Positions 1-4,855 of a stretch of DNA of 12,077 nt are shown one piece after another. Position 1 is the stretch's first letter; each line of letters opens with the position of its first letter. Origin of the DNA: Clostridia bacterium (GTDB taxonomy: Bacteria; Bacillota; Clostridia; HGM11327); the NCBI GenBank assembly GCA_017935525.1, contig JAGBHJ010000153.1, positions 1-12,077 of the forward strand. The letters run 5' to 3'. Position numbers and translations under genes: made by a program. The notes below the pieces were generated by a model, which worked only from the letters and a program-made list of their open reading frames with translations, was not told the origin of the DNA and searched no databases.

Positions 1-43
1 GGTATCCTTCGTAAGGGGTGAGTTTTATTTGTAATTTGTTGTA

Positions 44-424
44 TTACTTAAAGATGGTTATTCCGCCGATATAGGGGAGCTCCTTTGCCTTACCCTGCAA
101 TGCATAGATGATGCCAAGAATCTGGAAAATAAACAGTATAACGCTGATTATCCAGAAGATCACGCCCAGAATTGCCAAAACGCTTGTCAGAATGCTTGAG
201 ATGATGGAAAGCAACAAGCTTGCCAATGAGAGCACTACGCCCTGGTTAAGATGGAATTTTGCATACTTGGAATCCTTAGCCAAGAAAAGCGGAATGATAA
301 ACAGTATCCACAAATAAGGGAGGATTGCCATGATCTTATTCTTTTCGATGTCTGCACTGTCCATGGAGCTTGTCCTGTCGGGTGTGTCGTTGATCATTGC
401 GATGATGTTTTTCTTTTCTGCCAT
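44..424 (-). CDS. Small Tic20/DUF4870-like integral membrane protein
   Basis: The protein has 126 residues. After a charged N-terminal tail (about 1-30) come hydrophobic segments at about 31-49, 62-80 and 82-107. The motif YAKFHLNQG (54-62) between the first two resembles the conserved 'FHxNQ' stretch of the DUF4870/Tic20-like membrane family, which is the basis of the call; the function of these bacterial proteins is not established. I chose the ATG at 422-424 because a GGAGG stands just upstream of it. An upstream in-frame ATG at 457 lies close to the predicted transcription start and has no such site. The gene is divergent from the first PspC gene, so the two may share envelope-related control, but that is inference. 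The family call is moderately sure; the role is unknown. Confidence 0.75.
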   Translation of the reverse strand: MAEKKNIIAMINDTPDRTSSMDSADIEKNKIMAILPYLWILFIIPLFLAKDSKYAKFHLNQGVVLSLASLLLSIISSILTSVLAILGVIFWIISVILFIFQILGIIYALQGKAKELPYIGGITIFK

Positions 425-471
425 AAAATAAACCTCCGAAAATACAGATATAGACAATTCTGTCTGAATAA

Positions 472-500
472 ATTATACAATATTTCTTTTATTATTTCAA
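472..500 (-). promoter_or_regulatory. Sigma-A promoter of the Tic20-like gene
   Basis: Read on the minus strand this is TTGAAA, a 17-base spacer, then TATAAT. Transcription would start near 465, exactly at a small hairpin (AGACA/TGTCT, 452-465), giving a leader of about 40 bases with the GGAGG at its end. An inverted repeat ACAATATT (477-484) / AATATTGT (505-512) brackets the -35 box and could be an operator. Confidence 0.75.
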
Positions 501-621
501 GAGGAATATTGTAATATTTTATGGTAATTAAGGCGGATTTTGTAAATTATGTGTGAACAGCGGCAGAATATGTCGCAAAAACATGGCGTTTGACGTATAA
601 TGATATAGAAAAAAACAAGAT

Positions 622-639
622 TTTATCCAAAAGGATAAA
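622..639. promoter_or_regulatory. Perfect 7-bp inverted repeat upstream of the first PspC promoter
   Basis: TTTATCC, four A bases, then GGATAAA. It ends about 17 bases before the -35 box at 657, a usual place for an activator or operator site. There is no strong T-run after it, so a terminator is less likely. The remainder of the divergent intergenic region (about 520-621) shows nothing else convincing. Confidence 0.35.
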
Positions 640-656
640 GTTTTATGAATTTTGTG

Positions 657-685
657 TTGAAAATTTTTGAATTGTGTGGTAAAAT
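657..685 (+). promoter_or_regulatory. Sigma-A promoter of the first PspC gene
   Basis: TTGAAA (657-662), a 17-base spacer, then TAAAAT (680-685). An alternative -10, TATAAT at 685-690, would leave a 22-base spacer and is less likely. The leader is about 55 bases long. Confidence 0.6.
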
Positions 686-699
686 ATAATCAAATACAG

Positions 700-724
700 A
701 CGGAACGCCTTTGGGTGTGGCCGT
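700..724 (+). other. Stem-loop in the leader of the first PspC mRNA
   Basis: ACGG (700-703) pairs with CCGT (721-724), and ACGCC pairs with GGTGT around a short loop, with a small internal bulge. It lies about 8 bases after the predicted transcription start. It could protect the 5' end of the message. The pairing is imperfect. Confidence 0.35.
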
Positions 725-748
725 TAATACTTACAGGGGGGAAGCACA

Positions 749-931
749 ATGGAGAAGAAGCTTTGCAAGTCTAAGGATAAGAAGCTTTGTGGTGTTTTGG
801 GCGGTATCGCTGAATACTTTGGTATCGACGTAACGATCACAAGACTTATCGGTGTTCTGTTGATTCTGTTTACAGGCGTTGGTCTTGTTGCTTACATCGT
901 AGCAGCATTGTTGATGCCTAAGGCAGAGTAA
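749..931 (+). CDS. PspC-domain small membrane protein (copy 1)
   Basis: The 60-residue protein is almost entirely one PspC domain: a basic head, the motif KKLCGVLGGIAEYF (11-24), then one transmembrane segment (about 33-56) ending in LLMP. PspC domains belong to the phage-shock-protein envelope-stress family; in Firmicutes such minimal PspC proteins often stand alone, without PspA or PspB. The start follows a purine-rich AGGGGGG ribosome site about 8 bases upstream. It has its own promoter and terminator. A second PspC gene follows at 1073, similar in the domain but different in head and tail, which suggests a tandem duplication. No pspA, pspB or liaR-type partner is visible. The domain call is sure; the stress role here is inferred from the family. 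Confidence 0.9.
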   Translation: MEKKLCKSKDKKLCGVLGGIAEYFGIDVTITRLIGVLLILFTGVGLVAYIVAALLMPKAE

Positions 932-953
932 TTGGGTTTTGAGTTGAGAGGGC

Positions 954-978
954 GCCGTTCATTTTGGACGGCCTTTTT
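954..978 (+). terminator. Intrinsic terminator after the first PspC gene
   Basis: Stem GCCGTTC / GGACGGC (one G-T pair) with a 5-base loop, followed by CTTTTT. Confidence 0.85.
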
Positions 979-990
979 CATTTTGTGATG

Positions 991-1019
991 TTGAAATTTC
1001 GAGACCGATGTGTTATAAT
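991..1019 (+). promoter_or_regulatory. Sigma-A promoter of the second PspC gene
   Basis: TTGAAA (991-996), exactly 17 bases, then TATAAT (1014-1019). Immediately after the predicted start lies a GC-rich palindrome ACGGGG/CCCCGT (1028-1041), which would fold at the very 5' end of the mRNA. The promoter may also serve the downstream dehydrogenase gene by partial read-through. Confidence 0.85.
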
Positions 1020-1072
1020 TATAAGTGACGGGGTCCCCCGTAGCTATGTGTATTCTTTGAGGAGATAATGAT

Positions 1073-1270
1073 ATGGATAATAAAAAGAAATTGTACCGTT
1101 CCGAAACTGATAAAAAGCTTTGCGGCGTTTGCGGCGGCTTGGCAAAATATCTTGACGCAGATTCAACCATCATAAGGCTCATCGCCATTTTGCTGGGCTT
1201 TGGCAGTGTGGGTACGGCGATCATTGCGTATTTTGTTATTGCGATGGTTATGCCTGTTGATCCCGAATAA
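1073..1270 (+). CDS. PspC-domain small membrane protein (copy 2)
   Basis: A 65-residue single-domain PspC protein: a basic head, KKLCGVCGGLAKYL (about 14-27), then one membrane segment with a glycine-rich start and the terminal MVMP characteristic of the domain. GAGGAGA precedes the ATG at a suitable distance. It is a paralogue of the gene at 749. The conserved KKLCGV.GG core and the I.RLI stretch are shared, while the membrane segment has diverged. Its own promoter and the hairpin terminator at 1288 make it an independent transcript. Whether it answers envelope stress here cannot be seen. Confidence 0.9.
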   Translation: MDNKKKLYRSETDKKLCGVCGGLAKYLDADSTIIRLIAILLGFGSVGTAIIAYFVIAMVMPVDPE

Positions 1271-1287
1271 TTGATATTGGCTTATGA

Positions 1288-1311
1288 GGGCAGATGCTTT
1301 CTGCCCTTTTT
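1288..1311 (+). terminator. Intrinsic terminator after the second PspC gene
   Basis: GGGCAG / CTGCCC with a 7-base loop followed by five T bases. No obvious promoter lies between this and the next gene at 1333, so downstream expression probably depends on read-through. Confidence 0.85.
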
Positions 1312-1332
1312 GCATAGTGGAGGAAATAGATT

Positions 1333-2481
1333 ATGAATTTCAGCTTTATGACGGCATCGGCGATATTGTTTGAGCGCGGCGCACACAAAAGGCTCGGGGA
1401 GATAGTGGCTCCAATGGGCAAAAAGGCGTTGGTGCTCCACGGAGCATCCCTTGCCGAGGAGATAAAGAATGCGTTGACAGCATCCCTTGACAAAAACGGC
1501 GTTGAATACGTGCTTTTGCAAAATCCGTCGGGTGAGCCTGAGGCGGAATACGTTGACAAGGCTGTGGATGCATTCTGTGCCAATAACTGCGACGTTATAG
1601 TTGCCATCGGTGGCGGTAGCGTTATTGATACGGCAAAGGCGGCGTCGGGCTTGGTGACAAACGGCGGTGTGCTGAAGGATTACCTTGAGGGGGTTGGCAT
1701 CGGCAAAAAGATAGTCAACGACCCGGTACCCTTTGTGGCTATGCCAACAACCCACGGCACGGGAGCAGAGGTCACAAAGAATGCGGTAATAGGCTCTGCG
1801 GCACAGCACTTCAAAAAGAGCATCCGTGATGACAGACTTCTGCCAAATAAAGTGATAGTGGATGCGGAGCTGATGGTCAGCCTGCCCCAAAAAGCCACGG
1901 CAAATTGCAGTCTGGATGCACTCACACAGCTGATAGAGGCGTACACATCGTCAAAAGCAAATGCCATGACGGATGCGTTGTGTATATCTGGGCTTGAGGC
2001 TGCGGCAAGAAGCATTTACACCGCATACGACCACGGCGGAAACCTTGACGCCCGCGAGGATATGGCGTATGCTTCCCTTATGAGTGGAATCTGCCTTGCC
2101 AATGCGGGCCTTGGCGCAGTGCACGGAATAGCCCCTGCCTTGGGAATTACGTACGGCATATCCCACGGGGAATCCTGCGCGCTGATGCTTGACCACGTTA
2201 TGGAGTACAACCTGCCCTATGCGGTTAAAAAGTATGCAAGGATCGGCAGAATATTGACTGGTAAGGACATTGCGGACGATGACGAGGCGGCGCTTGCGGC
2301 GGTAGAATACGTCAGAGCGCTAAAGGCACATATGGGTATTGCTAAGGATCTTAAGCATCTTGGAATAGGCGAGGCGGATATTGACGTATTGGTGTCCCGT
2401 TGCAGCTCCAACAGCATGAACGCAAACCCTGTGAAGTTGGATAAGGCTGAGGTTGCGGAGCTTATCCGCAAGAGAATATGA
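1333..2481 (+). CDS. Iron-type (group III) alcohol dehydrogenase family protein
   Basis: 382 residues, the usual length for the family. The N-terminal half is a dinucleotide-binding domain with GGGSVIDTAKAA (93-104) and the PTTHGTGAEVT nucleotide-site motif (138-148); the C-terminal half is the helical metal domain. Known members bind one divalent metal through an Asp and three His. Here Asp195, His264 and His278 are present. The usual His of 'DALTH' is Gln199 (DALTQLIEAY), and the second His of the HxxxH motif is Pro268. I recall a DALTQLIE-type subgroup in databases, so this may be a subfamily trait, not damage. Substrate is unknown. GGAGG precedes the ATG, and the nucleotidase gene follows 10 bases after the stop, so they are probably co-transcribed. 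It is separated from the glycyl-radical locus by the convergent AraC gene, so a shared pathway is only a possibility. Confidence 0.88.
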   Translation: MNFSFMTASAILFERGAHKRLGEIVAPMGKKALVLHGASLAEEIKNALTASLDKNGVEYVLLQNPSGEPEAEYVDKAVDAFCANNCDVIVAIGGGSVIDTAKAASGLVTNGGVLKDYLEGVGIGKKIVNDPVPFVAMPTTHGTGAEVTKNAVIGSAAQHFKKSIRDDRLLPNKVIVDAELMVSLPQKATANCSLDALTQLIEAYTSSKANAMTDALCISGLEAAARSIYTAYDHGGNLDAREDMAYASLMSGICLANAGLGAVHGIAPALGITYGISHGESCALMLDHVMEYNLPYAVKKYARIGRILTGKDIADDDEAALAAVEYVRALKAHMGIAKDLKHLGIGEADIDVLVSRCSSNSMNANPVKLDKAEVAELIRKRI

Positions 2482-2491
2482 GGAGAGAAGA

Positions 2492-3064
2492 ATGAAAAGC
2501 CATTTTTTTGCATACCTTATGCGAATGAAAAACATAAAGCGCTGGGGTCTTATGCGCAATACGGAGCAGGAGAACATAAAGGAGCATAGCCTTGACGTGG
2601 CATTTATCGCTCATGCGCTGGCGGCTATTGCGGTAAACGTTTACGGCAAGGACGTTGACGTCAAAAACGTTGTGATGCTGGCAATGTATCACGACGTTTC
2701 CGAGGTTATAACGGGTGACCTTGCTACTCCCGTAAAGTATTTTAACCCGGAGATAAAGCTGGCGTACAAGCAGATAGAACGAGTATCCCTTGATAAAATA
2801 AAGAGCATGATACCCGAGGAAATAAAGTCCCATTACGACTGCCTTGATGGCGGCAACGAATACGAGGAGATGCTGGTAAAGGCGGCTGACAAAATATCCG
2901 CATACTTTAAGTGCGTGGAAGAGTTGAAGTCGGGCAATACGGAGTTTTCCACGGCAAAGGATACCTTGCTTGCCTCTGTAAAGGCGTTTGCGCTACCCGA
3001 GGTGGAGTATTTTATGGAGCACTTTGCTGACAGCATAGGTAAGACCCTGGACGAGCTGAATTAA
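2492..3064 (+). CDS. yfbR: YfbR-type HD-domain 5'-deoxynucleotidase
   Basis: 190 residues, close to the 199 of E. coli YfbR, with clear similarity along the whole chain (SHFFA.L.R.K.I.RW.LMRN..EN..EHSL.VA..AHALAAI, then LAMYHD.SEV.TGDL.TPVKYFN). Family members dephosphorylate deoxyribonucleoside 5'-monophosphates in the cytoplasm, a nucleotide-pool function. The HD metal site is intact: His32, His67-Asp68 and Asp133. The substrate-selecting Arg17-Trp18 pair is also present. I chose the ATG at 2492, with AGGAGAG 5' of it, over an in-frame ATG at 2453 inside the dehydrogenase gene, because similarity to YfbR begins at MKSHFF. It is probably co-transcribed with the dehydrogenase. No functional tie to that enzyme is evident. 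Confidence 0.95.
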   Translation: MKSHFFAYLMRMKNIKRWGLMRNTEQENIKEHSLDVAFIAHALAAIAVNVYGKDVDVKNVVMLAMYHDVSEVITGDLATPVKYFNPEIKLAYKQIERVSLDKIKSMIPEEIKSHYDCLDGGNEYEEMLVKAADKISAYFKCVEELKSGNTEFSTAKDTLLASVKAFALPEVEYFMEHFADSIGKTLDELN

Positions 3065-3120
3065 GGTGCGGGATCACAACGGATAACGCAAAGAAAAAAC
3101 AACGAAAATAGTATCAAAAG

Positions 3121-3177
3121 CCCTCGTTCCACAATGGGTGATGCTCTGTTAAGAGTATCAAGCCAACGGAACGAGGG
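3121..3177. terminator. Bipartite long hairpin between convergent genes (bidirectional terminator or repeat)
   Basis: The outer arms are a perfect 10-bp repeat, CCCTCGTTCC (3121-3130) / GGAACGAGGG (3168-3177). Nested inside is a second 8-bp hairpin GATGCTCT / AGAGTATC (one G-T pair) with loop GTTA. T-rich stretches follow on both strands, so it could terminate the nucleotidase transcript and the AraC transcript. The 37-base interval between the outer arms is unusually long for a simple terminator, so a palindromic repeat element is an alternative. Confidence 0.6.
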
Positions 3178-3186
3178 TATTCTTAT

Positions 3187-3975
3187 TTATTGATCTTTGG
3201 ACCTTTTATATTTGCTGGGGGACATTCCCGTATGCTTCAGAAATTGCTTACTGAAGTGATACTCGTCGCAAAATCCCAGATTGTACGCAACCTCCTTGAC
3301 ACTTATCTCGTCAAAACGGTCAAAATAGGACATTGCCTCTCTTATCTTGAAGTCCAATATATACTGGTGGATGGTTTTTCCGAAGGCTGCCTTAAACTTG
3401 TTTTCTGCCGTTTTGACGGATACGTTCATCATATGCGCCAATTCTTCATTCCCAAAGAATTTTTCAGGGTACTCGTGTATGATGCTCTGTATCTTTTGAG
3501 CGACCTTGATCTCCTTTGAAGACATATTTTGTGATGTCAGCTCACATAGCAAAAGCTCAAAGTACAGATTTGCCTTTCTCTGCTCACCCGAAAGCTTTGC
3601 GTTGACCACCTCGGCAAACAGCTTTTTGATGTTTTTGTTTTGGGAGGCGTCCATAAGGGTATCGATACAGGAAAAGGAGTCGGTATTCTCAAACATATCC
3701 CCATCCTCCTTGGATACGTGAAAATACATGGTCTTGGTCTCTGCGCGGCAGGGGGTGAGCCCGTAATGGGTATTGTCGGCAAAGAGTATCAGCAAGGAAT
3801 CATCGTGAAGGTCGTAGTTCTGCCCGTTCTGCCCCAAAGACCATTCTCCGTGGAGCAGATATATAAAATCATGCTCATGCATCCTGCGTTTGGGGTGTAC
3901 AAACGGAGCTGTGTAGAAATTGATGTTGGCATCGGTTATTGTATGGATGTTTTGGGTGGAAAAAACGTTTTTCAT
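3187..3975 (-). CDS. AraC-family transcriptional regulator of the glycyl-radical operon
   Basis: 262 residues. The N-terminal part (about 1-100) is a cupin-like sensing domain, including HEHDFIYLLHGEW (33-45) and a second strand set up to about 87. The C-terminal part (about 160-259) is a typical AraC/XylS double helix-turn-helix: the first near 176-197, the second near 223-246 (ISVKEVAYNLGFCDEYHFSKQF), ending in the family hallmark MSPSKYK (251-257). Such regulators usually activate sugar or organic-acid catabolic genes when the cupin domain binds the substrate. It is divergent from the activase/glycyl-radical operon with 167 bases between, so control of that operon is likely. A strong GGAGGG site precedes the ATG. 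A consensus promoter drives it, suggesting constant expression or self-repression. The inducer is unknown. Confidence 0.92.
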   Translation of the reverse strand: MKNVFSTQNIHTITDANINFYTAPFVHPKRRMHEHDFIYLLHGEWSLGQNGQNYDLHDDSLLILFADNTHYGLTPCRAETKTMYFHVSKEDGDMFENTDSFSCIDTLMDASQNKNIKKLFAEVVNAKLSGEQRKANLYFELLLCELTSQNMSSKEIKVAQKIQSIIHEYPEKFFGNEELAHMMNVSVKTAENKFKAAFGKTIHQYILDFKIREAMSYFDRFDEISVKEVAYNLGFCDEYHFSKQFLKHTGMSPSKYKRSKDQ

Positions 3976-3998
3976 GGTGCTCCCTCCTGTCTGAGCTT

Positions 3999-4027
3999 AT
4001 TATATATCTGTCTTTGCAGTTTGTCAA
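3999..4027 (-). promoter_or_regulatory. Consensus sigma-A promoter of the AraC gene
   Basis: On the minus strand, TTGACA, exactly 17 bases, TATAAT: a full match to consensus at both boxes. Transcription starts near 3992, leaving a leader of only about 17 bases that holds the ribosome site. Confidence 0.88.
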
Positions 4028-4045
4028 TATATATTTTGCATTTTT
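4013..4045. promoter_or_regulatory. Candidate AraC direct-repeat operator
   Basis: TTTGCA followed by a T-rich run occurs at 4013 and again at 4035, 22 bases apart (two helical turns), the kind of spacing AraC-family dimers use. Further TTGC matches lie at 4065 and 4081. The first copy lies inside the AraC promoter spacer, which would allow self-repression, and the array leads towards the weak operon promoter. Base composition here is very AT-rich, so chance similarity is possible. Confidence 0.3.
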
Positions 4046-4071
4046 ACACATCTTTTTTGTCCGATTGCAAA

Positions 4072-4100
4072 TTTCAATTTTTGCCGTTTTGTTTTATACT
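4072..4100 (+). promoter_or_regulatory. Probable activator-dependent promoter of the glycyl-radical operon
   Basis: TATACT (4095-4100) is a good -10 box, but the hexamer 17 bases upstream, TTTCAA, is a poor -35. This fits a promoter needing the divergent AraC activator. The leader would be about 36 bases, with GAGGG before the ATG at 4143. Confidence 0.45.
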
Positions 4101-4142
4101 GAAGATAACGAAAGAAACGAAGTATTTTTGCGAGGGAAAAAC

Positions 4143-4844
4143 ATGAGGATCTTTTTTAAGGGCTTTAACTACTCCCAGGACGGCCCGGGCAATCGATTGG
4201 TATATCATCTGCAAGGGTGCAATATGTGTTGCCCTTGGTGCTCAAACCCCGAGGGAATGCCTTTTGAGGGCGGAATGGAATACAGCACCCTGCAGATAGT
4301 GCGGGAATGCGAGAGAAGTCGTGCGATGTTCTTTTCCGGCGGAGGTGTGACCTTTACAGGGGGTGAGGCAACGATGCAATGGAAAGAGCTGAACGAAGTT
4401 CTTGAGAAGCTTGGTGAGCTTGATATACATACGGCGTTGGAAACCAACGGCACGTCCCCACACCTGCCGCTATTGCAGGAGCACGTGGATTATCTGATGA
4501 TGGATTTTAAGCATTACGACGGGGATGCCTTTCGTAAATTCACAGGTGTCGAGATCACACCGCTTCTGCAGAATTATGAGTATTTATGTGCCATCGGCAG
4601 GCAGCTGCACGTCAGAATTCCGCTGATCAACCACGTCAATGCTGACGACCCCAAAAAATTTGCGGAGTATCTTTCGAGTTACGACACCTCAAACGTCGTA
4701 TTTGAGTTTTTACCGTATCACGAATACGGCAAGAAAAAATGGAAAACAGAATATAAAATGACTGATGCCTTTGTCAGCGCAGAGCAGATAAAGAATTTTA
4801 AGCAGACATTTGCGGACTATGGGCTGAAGCAGATCAATACGTAA
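4143..4844 (+). CDS. Glycyl-radical enzyme activase (PflA-like radical SAM enzyme)
   Basis: 233 residues, like the short PflA type. It reductively cleaves S-adenosylmethionine at a 4Fe-4S cluster and takes a hydrogen from the glycine of its partner. The cluster cysteines form CX3CX2C: Cys26, Cys30, Cys33 (an extra Cys29 lies inside). SAM-binding signatures follow: GGGVTFTGGEA (66-76), ETNGT (100-104), DFKH (111-114) and HVRIPLI (146-152). The extra ferredoxin-like insert with two further clusters, typical of activases of many dehydratase-type glycyl-radical enzymes, is absent; only the first CX3CX2C is found near the N-terminus. In-frame codons extend upstream to 3939, but similarity begins at MRIFFKGFN, and GAGGG precedes it. 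Its partner starts 11 bases after its stop, so the pair is surely co-translated. Confidence 0.93.
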   Translation: MRIFFKGFNYSQDGPGNRLVYHLQGCNMCCPWCSNPEGMPFEGGMEYSTLQIVRECERSRAMFFSGGGVTFTGGEATMQWKELNEVLEKLGELDIHTALETNGTSPHLPLLQEHVDYLMMDFKHYDGDAFRKFTGVEITPLLQNYEYLCAIGRQLHVRIPLINHVNADDPKKFAEYLSSYDTSNVVFEFLPYHEYGKKKWKTEYKMTDAFVSAEQIKNFKQTFADYGLKQINT

Positions 4845-4855
4845 GGAGAACAGCT

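Noticed and set aside
1..43. Small hairpin CCTT/AAGG as terminator of the Tic20-like gene
   Set aside because: A 4-bp stem without a clear T-run, at the very edge of the window, is too weak to call.
590..601. TTGACG directly followed by TATAAT, looking like a promoter
   Set aside because: The two boxes are adjacent with no spacer, and no partner box lies at 16-18 bases from either.
3640..4146. Open plus-strand frame across the AraC start and intergenic region
   Set aside because: It is antisense to a clear AraC gene, runs through promoter DNA and has no recognisable protein features.
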